Shown here: positions 8,627-17,098 of the stretch, one piece after another | How the letters are laid out: the number at the start of each line of letters is the position of its first letter | Position numbering within the stretch: the first letter of the stretch is position 1 | Source: Brevundimonas sp. | GTDB lineage: Bacteria > Pseudomonadota > Alphaproteobacteria > Caulobacterales > Caulobacteraceae | NCBI GenBank assembly: GCA_016742215.1 | Contig: JACVCC010000003.1 | Span: 186,001 to 250,000 of the forward strand | Length of the DNA stretch: 64,000 nt | Direction of reading: 5' to 3' | Translations under genes and position numbers: made by a program | Notes under the pieces: model-generated | Told to the model about the DNA's origin: nothing | Database searches by the model: none | The model's input: only the letters and a program-made list of their open reading frames with translations

Positions 8627-8662
8627 AAAGGGCGCTCCTGTCTCCGGGAGCGCCCTTTCTCT
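8627..8662 (+). terminator. Intrinsic terminator
   Basis: A twelve-base perfect stem, AAAGGGCGCTCC (8627-8638) paired with GGAGCGCCCTTT (8647-8658), loop of eight bases, followed by a pyrimidine-rich CTCTT. It ends the small secreted protein gene and, being symmetrical with A/T flanks, may also serve the convergent peptidase gene whose stop is at 8682. Confidence 0.85.
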
Positions 8663-8681
8663 TGTCCGGAGACCGGCTCAA

Positions 8682-10799
8682 TTACTGACCCGAAGCCGGG
8701 GTCTCTTTCAGGTATTTGTTCAGCCAGCCGAACACCTCGTTGTGCCACTGCAGGCTGTTGGCCGGGCGCAGCACCCAGTGGTTCTCGTCCGGGAAGAAGA
8801 CCAGACGGCTCTCGATGCCGCGACGTTGCAGCGCCGTGAAGGTCGACAGGCCCTGCGAGGTCGGGATGCGGAAGTCCAGGTCGCCCTGCACGACCAGCAT
8901 CGGGTCACGCCAGTTGGCCACGTGGTGCACCGGGTTGAAGGCCTCGTAGCCCTCCGGATTGTCGTAATGGGTGCCGCCGTATTCCCACTCGGTGAACCAC
9001 AGCTCCTCGGTGCCATAGGCCATGCCGCGGATGTCGAACACGCCGTCGTGGTTGACCAGGCATTTGAACTCGCCCGGCCAGCGGCCGGCGATCCAGTTGA
9101 TCATATAGCCGCCGTAGGAGGCGCCCAGCGCACAGGCGTTGTCGCCGTCCAGGAAGCTGTAGCGCTCCTGAGCCGCGGCCCAGCCCTTCTGCAGGTCTTC
9201 CAGCGGGCGGTCGCCCCAGTGCTGGCTGATCGAGTCGGTGAAGGCCTGGCCGTAGCCGGTCGAGCCGTGGAAATCGATCATGACGACCGCATAGCCCGCG
9301 CCCGCATAGGTCGACGGGTTCCAGCGGTAGGACCAGCTGTTGCCGAACGAGCCCTGCGGCCCGCCGTGGATCAGGAAGGCGACCGGATACTTCTGTCCCT
9401 CGACATAGTTGGCCGGCTTGATGACATAGCCGTGCACCGTCTCGCCGTTCCAGCCCGGGAAGTTGAACTGCTCGGCCTCGCCGAATGCCATGGTGTCCAG
9501 CTGCGGGTTCACATTGGTGATCTGGCGCGGCATCTCGCGGCCGCGGAAGGTCTTCACGAACAGCTCGCTGGGACGACGCAGGGTGTCCTGCGCGAACAGG
9601 AAGCCCGAGCGCGTCTGCTGGAAGGCCGAGACATGGCCCTCGCCGGTCAGCGGGGTCACGGTGCCGCGACGCACGTCGATGCCGAAGATGCGGGTCTGAC
9701 CCACGTCGCCGGCGGTCGTGTAGAGCGTGCGGCCGTCGCGCGACCATTGCAGGGTGTCGGCCGAACGATCCCAGTCGGCGGCGATCTGACGGGTCTCGCC
9801 CGTCGCCACGTCACGCAGGAAGATCCCGTACTTGTCGGCCTCGAAGCCCGGGCGGGCCATGGCGCGATAGGCGAGAGTCCTGCCGTCCGGCGAGAAGACC
9901 GGGCCCGTGTCCCAGGCGTCGTTGGCGTCGGTCAGGTTGGTCAGCTCGCCCGGCGCCGAGATCGCAACCTGATACAGGTCGAAGTTCGTGCTCCACGGCT
10001 CGCTGTTTCCGGCCTCGCGCGCCGAGAAGACCACGCCCTGGCTGTCCGGGGTGAAGACGAACTCGCTCTCGTCGCCGAACGGCTTGGACGGGGTGTCGCC
10101 GTCGAAGCCGCGCGTCAGGTGCACCGGTGCGCCCGAGCCGTCGACGTTGACCGAGAACAGATGGTTCTGGGTGCCGTCGTTCCACGTATCCCAGTGGCGC
10201 ACGAACATGCGGTCATAGACCTGACCCGTGGCCGGATCGTCGCTGACCGCCTTGGCGCGGTTCACGGTGCAGGCCAGGTCGGCGCAGTCCGGGAAGACCG
10301 CCAGCGACACGATCACCTTCGAGGCGTCGGGGCTGATGCGATAGGCGTTCACGTCCAGCGGCAGGTTGGTGACCTGGGTCGCGCCCGTACCGTCGGCCTC
10401 GGCGCGCCACACCTGGCTGGAGCCCGAGCGGCCCGACAGGAAGTAGATCTTGCCGTCCGAACCCCAGCGGGCCGTGTTGGCGCCGCCCTCGTTCAGGGCC
10501 AGTCGGCGGCCCTCGGCCGGGTTCTGCAGATCGACCAGATAGATGGCTCCGGCGCGGCGGTTGGCGCCCACGTCCGTGGTGGTCAGCGAATAGGTGGCCC
10601 AGCGGCCGTCCGGCGAAACCTGCGGGTCGCCCAGACGGTTGGCCGAGATCATGTCGTTGTAGTCGAACGCCTCGCGCGCGGCGGTCTGGCCAGAAACGGG
10701 GGCGGCGGCCGGAGCGGCCGGGGTCTGGGCCAGAGCCGGGACCGCGGTCGCCAGGGCGATGGCGGCGACGGCGCACGAAAGCAGGGAGCGGTGACGCAT
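8682..10799 (-). CDS. S9 family peptidase (prolyl oligopeptidase / dipeptidyl-peptidase type), secreted
   Basis: A 705-residue periplasmic or secreted serine peptidase. Residues 1-24 form a signal peptide ending in ALAQ. The next part, to about residue 430, is a beta-propeller with repeated blades such as RWGSDGKIYFLSG and LQWSRDGRTLYTT. The C-terminal alpha/beta-hydrolase domain holds the catalytic triad S561 (GASYGGYM), D642 (GDLDFRIP) and H674 (DENHWV). Such enzymes cleave short peptides, often releasing N-terminal dipeptides. AAGGAA lies just upstream of ATG 10799. It is the only gene of its transcript, with a divergent acyltransferase upstream and a shared terminator downstream. Confidence 0.93.
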   Translation of the reverse strand: MRHRSLLSCAVAAIALATAVPALAQTPAAPAAAPVSGQTAAREAFDYNDMISANRLGDPQVSPDGRWATYSLTTTDVGANRRAGAIYLVDLQNPAEGRRLALNEGGANTARWGSDGKIYFLSGRSGSSQVWRAEADGTGATQVTNLPLDVNAYRISPDASKVIVSLAVFPDCADLACTVNRAKAVSDDPATGQVYDRMFVRHWDTWNDGTQNHLFSVNVDGSGAPVHLTRGFDGDTPSKPFGDESEFVFTPDSQGVVFSAREAGNSEPWSTNFDLYQVAISAPGELTNLTDANDAWDTGPVFSPDGRTLAYRAMARPGFEADKYGIFLRDVATGETRQIAADWDRSADTLQWSRDGRTLYTTAGDVGQTRIFGIDVRRGTVTPLTGEGHVSAFQQTRSGFLFAQDTLRRPSELFVKTFRGREMPRQITNVNPQLDTMAFGEAEQFNFPGWNGETVHGYVIKPANYVEGQKYPVAFLIHGGPQGSFGNSWSYRWNPSTYAGAGYAVVMIDFHGSTGYGQAFTDSISQHWGDRPLEDLQKGWAAAQERYSFLDGDNACALGASYGGYMINWIAGRWPGEFKCLVNHDGVFDIRGMAYGTEELWFTEWEYGGTHYDNPEGYEAFNPVHHVANWRDPMLVVQGDLDFRIPTSQGLSTFTALQRRGIESRLVFFPDENHWVLRPANSLQWHNEVFGWLNKYLKETPASGQ

Positions 10800-10942
10800 G
10801 GGCAGGTTCCTTTGTCTTCGGGCGCTGGCGTAGCACCGCCTTTCCGGCGACGAAAGCGGCGACGCTTGTCCTCACAAAGCCGTGCGATCCGGCCCTCATC
10901 CCGCTTGCCGTCCCTCGCGCGACCGGCGACAACCGATGTCGA

Positions 10943-11803
10943 ATGACCGCCGAAGTCCTCGCCCCTGCCAAAGCCGCACCGCACATCTGCGACGTGCTGA
11001 TCGCCGAGCGCGCGCCGCGGCTGACCGCCTCGCCGTTCTGGCCGCTGGTCCGGCCGTTTCTCTACAAGGCGCTGAACTACCGGCAGGCGGTGCGCATGGC
11101 CGATGCCGTCCAGCCGCTCTCGGGCGCCGAGGCGCTGGACTATATGAGCGACCTGCTGGACCTGAAGGTCTCGGTCCTCAACGGCGACCGCATCCCCACG
11201 ACGGGGCGCTGCATCGTCGTGGCCAACCATCCGACCGGCATCGCCGACGGCATCGCCGTCTTCGACGCCATCAAGGCCCGGCGGCCGGACGCCATCTTCT
11301 TCGCCAATGCCGACGCCGTCCGCGTCTCGCCCCGGCTGGGCGAGGCCATCATCCCGGTCGAATGGGTCCACGACAAACGCACCCGCGAGAAGACCCGCGC
11401 CACCCTGCAGGCGGCGAAGGAGGCCTTCGAGGCCGAGCGCTGCGTGGTCATGTTCCCCGCCGGCCGTCTGGCCCGCATCGGCAAGGACGGCTCGGTCACC
11501 GATCCGGAATGGGCGCCGACCGCCGCCTCGCTCGCCCGCAAATACGAGGCGCCGGTCGTGCCGATCCATGTGTCCGGGCCCTATTCGCGCCTGTTCCACT
11601 GGTTCGACCGCTTCTCGCAGGAGCTTCGGGACATCACCCTGTTCCACGAGCTTCTGAACAAGAAGCGCAAGCCCTTCGCCCTGAAGGTCGGCAAGCCGAT
11701 CCCGCCCTCGCGGCTGGATATCGATGCGGCCAAGGCGACCTATGCGCTCAAGGCCTTCACCGAGCGGGTCCTGCCCAGCCAGCCGGACGCCGACTTTGCC
11801 TGA
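10943..11803 (+). CDS. Lysophospholipid acyltransferase-like protein (PlsC/hemolysin-type)
   Basis: A 286-residue acyltransferase. The catalytic block ANHPTGIADG (N95, H96, with D at the end of the motif) and the glycerophosphate-binding MFPAGR (about residues 167-172) match the branch of the PlsC superfamily that includes OlsB- and hemolysin-annotated acyltransferases. It would transfer acyl chains from ACP or CoA to a lysolipid or ornithine lipid precursor at the inner membrane. It opens a run of overlapping plus-strand genes and overlaps the start of tsaE by eight bases. Exact acceptor is undetermined. Confidence 0.8.
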   Translation: MTAEVLAPAKAAPHICDVLIAERAPRLTASPFWPLVRPFLYKALNYRQAVRMADAVQPLSGAEALDYMSDLLDLKVSVLNGDRIPTTGRCIVVANHPTGIADGIAVFDAIKARRPDAIFFANADAVRVSPRLGEAIIPVEWVHDKRTREKTRATLQAAKEAFEAERCVVMFPAGRLARIGKDGSVTDPEWAPTAASLARKYEAPVVPIHVSGPYSRLFHWFDRFSQELRDITLFHELLNKKRKPFALKVGKPIPPSRLDIDAAKATYALKAFTERVLPSQPDADFA

Positions 11804-12263
11804 GCTGTCCGTCTCCCTTCCCGACGCCGAAGCGACAGCCCGTCTGGGCGCCGCCATCGCCCCCCTGTTGCGGCCGGGCGAGGCCCTGCTGCTTTACGGT
11901 CCGCTGGGCATGGGCAAGTCGACGCTGGCCCGCGGCCTGATCCGCGCCCTGACCACGCCCGACGAGGACGTGCCGTCCCCGACCTTCACCCTGGTCCAGT
12001 TCTACGAGAGCGATCCGCCGGTCGCCCATTTCGACCTCTACCGCCTGACCCGTCCGGAAGAGGCGGCCGAGATCGGGCTGGACGAGGCGCTGGACGAGGG
12101 CTGCGCCGTCATCGAATGGCCCGAACGCCTGGGCGACGATCCCGGCCACTGGCTGGGCCCCGACCGCCTCGCCGTCGTCATCGCCGAGCGCGACGGCGGC
12201 CGTGATGCGACATTTTTTGCCGCAGGGGCGTGGGAAGAGCGGCTCAAGGAACTCCATGTCTGA
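11796..12263 (+). CDS. tsaE: tRNA threonylcarbamoyladenosine biosynthesis ATPase TsaE
   Basis: A 155-residue P-loop ATPase needed, with TsaB and TsaD, for the t6A37 modification of ANN-decoding tRNAs. Walker A is GPLGMGKS (residues 35-42); SPTFTLVQFYE, AHFDLYRL and EWPERL are the conserved blocks of the family. The start is a judgement: TTG 11796 gives the normal family length and overlaps the stop of the acyltransferase by eight bases; an ATG at 11742 would add 18 unrelated residues. The stop overlaps the ATG of amgK by eight bases. Confidence 0.87.
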   Translation: MPELSVSLPDAEATARLGAAIAPLLRPGEALLLYGPLGMGKSTLARGLIRALTTPDEDVPSPTFTLVQFYESDPPVAHFDLYRLTRPEEAAEIGLDEALDEGCAVIEWPERLGDDPGHWLGPDRLAVVIAERDGGRDATFFAAGAWEERLKELHV

Positions 12264-13344
12264 TCGCGAACAGCTCCGTCTCGACTTTCTGAAGGCCGCC
12301 GGCCTTGCCGACGCCGCGCGCGACCCGTTGCCCGGGGACGCGTCCACCCGCCGCTACGAGCGCCTGACCACCCCGGACGGCCGCTCCCTGATGCTGATGG
12401 ATCAGGCCGCCTCGGCCGAAAGCCCGCCGGCCGATCCCTCCTGGACGCCCGAACAGCGCCTCACTTCCGGCTGGAACGCCACCGCCCGCCTGTCCGCCGG
12501 CCGGATCGAGGCCTTCGCCGCCGTCGCCGACCACCTGCGCCGCCTCGGCCTGTCCGCCCCCGAGATCGTCGCCGTCGACGCCGCCGCCGGCCTGGCCGTG
12601 CTCGAGGACTTCGGCGACGACCTCTTCGCCCGCGTCATCGAGCGCGGCGAACCCGAAGAGCCCCTCTACCTCGCCGCCGTCGAGGCCTTGGCCACCCTGC
12701 ATGCTGCCGAAGCCCCTGAGGTCCTCACCGGCCCCGCCGGCGACTGGCCGCTTCAGGTCTATGACGAGACCGCGCTGCAGGGCGGGGCGGACCTCTTCGT
12801 CGAATGGCTGCCGAAGCTCGACCCGGAACTGTCCTTCGACGCCGAGGCCATCGCCGACTGGCGCGCCGCCTGGGCCCCCGTCGTCGCCCGCGGCGCCGCC
12901 GGGGCCACCGTCATCGCCCACCGCGACTACCACGCCGAGAACCTCATCCGCCTCTCCGGCCGGTCGGGCGCCCCCATGGTCGGCATGATCGATTTTCAGG
13001 ACGCGGTCCGCGCGCATCCGTCCTGGGATCTCCACTCGCTGCTTCAGGATGCGCGTCGCGATGTTTCGCCCGCGCTCGAGGCGAAGGCTCTGGACCACTA
13101 TTTCCAATTTTATCCACAGGTCGACCGCGCGGTTTTCATGCGCGATTACGCCGGTCTGGCGGCCCTGAACGAGGCGCGAATTCTCGGCATTTTCGCCCGT
13201 CTGATCGTCCGCGACGGCAAGCCGCGCTACGCCGCCTTCATGCCTCGCATGTGGGACCACCTCAACGCCAACCTGAAACAGCCGGGTCTGGAGACGGTCG
13301 CCGCCTGGTTCGACCGGCATGTCCCTGAGGCGAGACGCAAATGA
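12256..13344 (+). CDS. amgK: Anomeric MurNAc/GlcNAc kinase AmgK
   Basis: A 362-residue kinase of the aminoglycoside phosphotransferase fold. The catalytic loop is HRDYHAEN (H222-N229, with D224) and the metal-binding segment is MIDFQDAV (D246). In peptidoglycan recycling AmgK phosphorylates the anomeric hydroxyl of MurNAc, after which MurU makes UDP-MurNAc and so bypasses de novo synthesis (and fosfomycin). The identification rests on the family fold plus the next gene, which encodes a MurU-type nucleotidyltransferase and overlaps by four bases (ATGA). ATG 12256 overlaps tsaE. Confidence 0.88.
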   Translation: MSDREQLRLDFLKAAGLADAARDPLPGDASTRRYERLTTPDGRSLMLMDQAASAESPPADPSWTPEQRLTSGWNATARLSAGRIEAFAAVADHLRRLGLSAPEIVAVDAAAGLAVLEDFGDDLFARVIERGEPEEPLYLAAVEALATLHAAEAPEVLTGPAGDWPLQVYDETALQGGADLFVEWLPKLDPELSFDAEAIADWRAAWAPVVARGAAGATVIAHRDYHAENLIRLSGRSGAPMVGMIDFQDAVRAHPSWDLHSLLQDARRDVSPALEAKALDHYFQFYPQVDRAVFMRDYAGLAALNEARILGIFARLIVRDGKPRYAAFMPRMWDHLNANLKQPGLETVAAWFDRHVPEARRK

Positions 13345-14060
13345 ATTCAGCGCCCAGAACCGCCATGGTGCTCGCTGCCGGCCTCGGCACCCGCATGCGC
13401 CCCCTGACCAATGATCGCCCCAAGGCCCTGGTCGAGGTCGGCGGCCGCGCCCTCATCGACCATGTGCTCGACCGCCTCGCCGACGCCGGCGTGGAAAAGG
13501 CCGTCGTCAACGTCCACTGGTTCGCCGACCGCCTTGAGGCCCACCTCGCGGCGCGCGGCCGCGGCCCCGAAATCGTCATTTCCAACGAGCGCGCCGAGCT
13601 GCTGGAAACGGGCGGCGGCCTGAAGAAAGCCTCGCCCCTGCTGGGTTCCGACCCCGTCTTCGTCGCCAACATCGACAGCGTCTGGACCGACAACAGCGAC
13701 GCCCTCGCCGATCTGTCCCGTCTCTGGGACCCTGAGCGCATGGACGCCGCCCTGCTGCTGGCCAAACGCGAAGGCTCCATCGGTTTCGAGGGCGACGGCG
13801 ACTTCTTCCTCGCCGACGATGGCCGCCTGACCTTCCGCGGTGACGCCCCGTCGGCCCCCTACGCCTATATGGGAGTGCACATTTGCCGGCCCGACTACGT
13901 CGCGAACGGCCCCGACGGACCCTTCTCGCTAAGCCAGTTCTGGCGGCGCTCCGCCGCCGAAGGCCGCCTGTTCGGCTGCGTGCTCGACGGCTACTGGATG
14001 CACGTCGGCGACCCGCAGGCGCGGGACGAGGCTGAAGCGAAACTGACCCGGCAGGCATGA
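13341..14060 (+). CDS. murU: MurNAc-1-phosphate uridylyltransferase MurU
   Basis: A 239-residue sugar nucleotidyltransferase. The N-terminal motif VLAAGLGTRMRPLT and DRPKALVEV bind the nucleotide triphosphate and catalyse transfer; NIDSVW holds the metal-binding Asp. It acts after AmgK, turning MurNAc-1-phosphate and UTP into UDP-MurNAc. ATG overlaps the stop of amgK (ATGA) and the gene's own stop overlaps addB (ATGA again), so expression is coupled. Family members can also act on glucose or mannose phosphates; the AmgK neighbour decides for MurU. Confidence 0.88.
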   Translation: MNSAPRTAMVLAAGLGTRMRPLTNDRPKALVEVGGRALIDHVLDRLADAGVEKAVVNVHWFADRLEAHLAARGRGPEIVISNERAELLETGGGLKKASPLLGSDPVFVANIDSVWTDNSDALADLSRLWDPERMDAALLLAKREGSIGFEGDGDFFLADDGRLTFRGDAPSAPYAYMGVHICRPDYVANGPDGPFSLSQFWRRSAAEGRLFGCVLDGYWMHVGDPQARDEAEAKLTRQA

Positions 14061-17000
14061 ACTCGCGCTTCGATCCCTTCACTGGCGAAGCGCCCCGCTG
14101 GTACGCCATCGAGGCGCACCGGCCCTTCCTCGAGGATCTGGCCAGCGGTGTGCTCGACTGGATGCAGGGCCTGCCGCCCGAGGCTCTGGCCGACGCCGTG
14201 GTTCTGCTGCCCAACCGCCGCGCCGCGCGGGCCTTCACCGAGGCCCTGTCGCTGCGGGCCGAGGGGCGGACCCTGCTGCTGCCGCAGGTCCGGCCGCTGG
14301 GCGATCTGGAGGAGGACGAGCCGCCCTTCGCCCCCGGCGATATCGAGGCCGATCTCCCGCCCGCCATCTCGGCCCTGCAACGCCGGTTCGAGCTGGCCCG
14401 CATGATCGCGCGCCACCACAAGGATGTGCTGCCGTCCCTGCGTGCGCTGGAGATGGCCGAGGCCCTCGCCGGTTTCATGGACTCCTGCCAGATCGAGGAA
14501 GTCACGGAACCGGGACGCGTGAAGTCGCTGGTCGAGGCCGACCTTGCCGCCCACTGGCAGGACTCCGCCGCCTTCCTTTCCGTCGCCGTCGAGGCCTGGC
14601 CCGCGCGCCTGAGAGAGCTGGGCCTGATCGACCCGCAGGATCGCAAGGTCCGACTGCTCAAACGGCTGGCCGCGACCTGGGCCGACCGTCCGCCGCAGGG
14701 TCCGGTGATCGCCGCCGGCTCGACCGGCACCGTCCCCTCCGCTGCTGAGGTCATCGGCGCGGTCGCCAGAGCCCCGCAAGGCTGCGTGGTCCTGCCCGGC
14801 CTCGATCTGGATCTGGAGTCCCGTGCGTGGGACGAAGTCGGCGACCAGCATCCGCAGGGTGCGCTCAAGGCGCTGCTGAGCCGCCACGAGATCGACCGTT
14901 CCACCGTCCGCCGCTGGCCCGCGCCCGAGACCGAAGCCCAGGCCTCGGCCGGTCGCGCGCGCCGTCGCCTGATCGCCGAAGCCCTGAAGCCGCCGCGCTC
15001 GACCGCCGACTGGCGCGAGGCCATCGACGCCATGCAGGCGGGCGGGACCGATCCCATCGGGGAAGGTCTGTCCGGTCTCTCGGTCCTGACCGGCCGCACC
15101 GAAGAGGCCGTCGCCGCGCTGGCTGCCGTCCTGATGCGCGAGGCGATCGAGACGCCGGGCCGCACCTGCGCCCTCGTCACCCCCGACGCCCAGATCGCCC
15201 GCCGGGTGCAGGCGCGTCTCGGCCGCTGGGGCCTTGAGGCTGACTCCTCGGGCGGCACGCCCTTGTCCGGCACGCCGACCGGAGTCCTGCTGGGCCAGAT
15301 CGTCGAACTGGCCGGCGACGGCTTCGGCGCGGTCGGCCTGCTGGCGCTCCTCAAACACCCGCTGGTCAGTCTCGGACTGGACCCTGTCGAGTTGTCCCGT
15401 GACCGGGATGATCTGGAGCGCCACGGCCTGCGCGGCCCCCATCCCGCCGACTTCGCCGCCATCCGCCGCCGGCTGGAGCAGGCCACGAAAGGCCGGCGCG
15501 GCCAGGCCGCAACCGACCATGTGCAGGCCCGCATCGCTGCCGCCCGCACCCTGCTGGACCATCTGGAGCGCGTGCTTCTGCCCGTCCTCGCCGGCTCCGA
15601 AGATCCACGTAGCGTCGACGAACAGGCCATCTATCTGGCCGCCGCGGTCGAGGCGCTGGCCGGTGGTCCGGATCAGGCCTGGCGCGGCGCGGAGGGCGAG
15701 GCCGCGGCTCGCCTGCTGGCCGGGCTGATCGAGGACGGGGCGGCGTCCGACCCCATGACCGGCCGCGCCTTCGCCGACCTGCTGCAGCGGCTGATGGATC
15801 AGGAGGTCGTGCGCACCGGCGGCGCGGCCCACCCGCGCCTGCGCATCCTCGGCGCCATCGAGGCGCGGCTGGTGCGGGCCGACCGGGTCATCCTCGCCGG
15901 TCTGGAGGAGGGCGTCTGGCCACGCGGCGGGGGCGCTGATCCCTTCCTGTCACGCCCCATGCGCTCTACCCTCGGCCTTCCGTCGCCCGAGCGCCGCGTC
16001 GGCCTGTCCGCCCATGACTTCGCCCAGGCCGCCTGCGCGCCCGAGGTCATCCTGCTGCATGCCGAGCGTCGTGGCGGTCAGCCCTCGGTCCGCTCCCGCT
16101 GGCTCTGGCGACTGGAGACGCTGGTGAAGGGTGCGGGCCTGTCCCTGCCGGGCCTGCCTCAGGTCGAGGCCTGGGCGCGCGCACTGGATCGCCCCTCCGT
16201 CTCGCCGCCCGCCAGTCTGAAGCCCGCGACCCGCCCGTCCCCAACGCCGCCCGTCGCGGCTCGCCCGACGCGGATGTCGGTGACCCGGATCGAGGAATGG
16301 GTCCGCGATCCCTACGCCACCTACGCCCGCTTCATCCTCAAGCTGTTCCAGCTGGAGCGCCCCGACGAACGCGTCGACGCCCGCATCCGCGGCACGGCCA
16401 TTCACAGGGCGCTCGAGACCTTTTCACGAGAGTGGGACACGAAGGGCGGCGCGGATGGTCCCGCGCGGTTCTCGAAGCTCTACCTCGACGAACTGCTGGC
16501 CGCCGGTATGGCGGAATCCGCTCTCGCCCGCGAGGCGGTGCTGGGCCGAAACGCTGGCGTCTGGGTTACCGAGTGGGAGGCCAGCCGCCGCGCTGGCGCT
16601 CGCCGCGTCCTGCTGGAGCAGCATGCGGAATGGGTCATACCCATCGACGGGATGGACTTCACTCTGACCGCCGACGCCGACCGGGTCGAGGTGCGGGACG
16701 GCAAGGTCTCGGTCATCGACTTCAAGACCGGCTCGGCGCCCAGCGCCAAACAGGTGAAGACCGGCTTCTCGTCCCAGCTGCCCCTGACCGCCGCCATGGC
16801 CAAGGCCGGCGCGTTCGGCCCTGACGGGCAGGGCGAACCCTCTGAACTGCTTTATGTCTCTGTCACGGGACGAAACCCGCCCGCCCGGATCGAGGACCGC
16901 GCCGGCGACGACGGCGCGGCCATGACCGCCGAAGAGGCCGTGGCCGGTCTGGTCGAGCGCGTCCGCGACTATGCCCGGCCGACCCGCGGCTACGGTTCGC

Positions 17001-17098
17001 GCACCGCTCCGGCCTTCGTCAAACAGCCGCCCTCGGACTACGACCACCTGGCCCGGGTGGCCGAATGGTCCACCGCCGGCGACGGGGAGGAGGGCTGA
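14057..17098 (+). CDS. addB: Double-strand break repair protein AddB
   Basis: A 1013-residue subunit of the AddAB helicase-nuclease, the alphaproteobacterial counterpart of RecBCD that processes DNA ends for recombination. The N-terminal part is a degenerate helicase (VVLLPNRRAARAF in place of a working P-loop). Near the C-terminus is a RecB-like nuclease domain with VIDFKTG (D888, K890) preceded by IRGTAIHRALETF. The iron-sulphur cysteines known from firmicute AddB are not visible around this domain, which fits the alphaproteobacterial form. ATG overlaps murU, and the stop overlaps the ATG of addA. Confidence 0.93.
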   Translation: MNSRFDPFTGEAPRWYAIEAHRPFLEDLASGVLDWMQGLPPEALADAVVLLPNRRAARAFTEALSLRAEGRTLLLPQVRPLGDLEEDEPPFAPGDIEADLPPAISALQRRFELARMIARHHKDVLPSLRALEMAEALAGFMDSCQIEEVTEPGRVKSLVEADLAAHWQDSAAFLSVAVEAWPARLRELGLIDPQDRKVRLLKRLAATWADRPPQGPVIAAGSTGTVPSAAEVIGAVARAPQGCVVLPGLDLDLESRAWDEVGDQHPQGALKALLSRHEIDRSTVRRWPAPETEAQASAGRARRRLIAEALKPPRSTADWREAIDAMQAGGTDPIGEGLSGLSVLTGRTEEAVAALAAVLMREAIETPGRTCALVTPDAQIARRVQARLGRWGLEADSSGGTPLSGTPTGVLLGQIVELAGDGFGAVGLLALLKHPLVSLGLDPVELSRDRDDLERHGLRGPHPADFAAIRRRLEQATKGRRGQAATDHVQARIAAARTLLDHLERVLLPVLAGSEDPRSVDEQAIYLAAAVEALAGGPDQAWRGAEGEAAARLLAGLIEDGAASDPMTGRAFADLLQRLMDQEVVRTGGAAHPRLRILGAIEARLVRADRVILAGLEEGVWPRGGGADPFLSRPMRSTLGLPSPERRVGLSAHDFAQAACAPEVILLHAERRGGQPSVRSRWLWRLETLVKGAGLSLPGLPQVEAWARALDRPSVSPPASLKPATRPSPTPPVAARPTRMSVTRIEEWVRDPYATYARFILKLFQLERPDERVDARIRGTAIHRALETFSREWDTKGGADGPARFSKLYLDELLAAGMAESALAREAVLGRNAGVWVTEWEASRRAGARRVLLEQHAEWVIPIDGMDFTLTADADRVEVRDGKVSVIDFKTGSAPSAKQVKTGFSSQLPLTAAMAKAGAFGPDGQGEPSELLYVSVTGRNPPARIEDRAGDDGAAMTAEEAVAGLVERVRDYARPTRGYGSRTAPAFVKQPPSDYDHLARVAEWSTAGDGEEG

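Noticed and set aside
8283-10946. An 887-codon open frame on the plus strand covering the S9 peptidase gene
   Set aside because: The peptidase on the minus strand has a complete signal peptide, propeller and catalytic triad. Long antisense frames are expected in GC-rich DNA with strong third-position bias, and the product here is Arg/Val/Ala/Gly-rich with no recognisable domain.
13576-15832. Two long minus-strand open frames (over 600 codons each) opposite addB
   Set aside because: They are antisense to a fully recognisable addB and have Arg/Ser/Gly-rich composition without family motifs.
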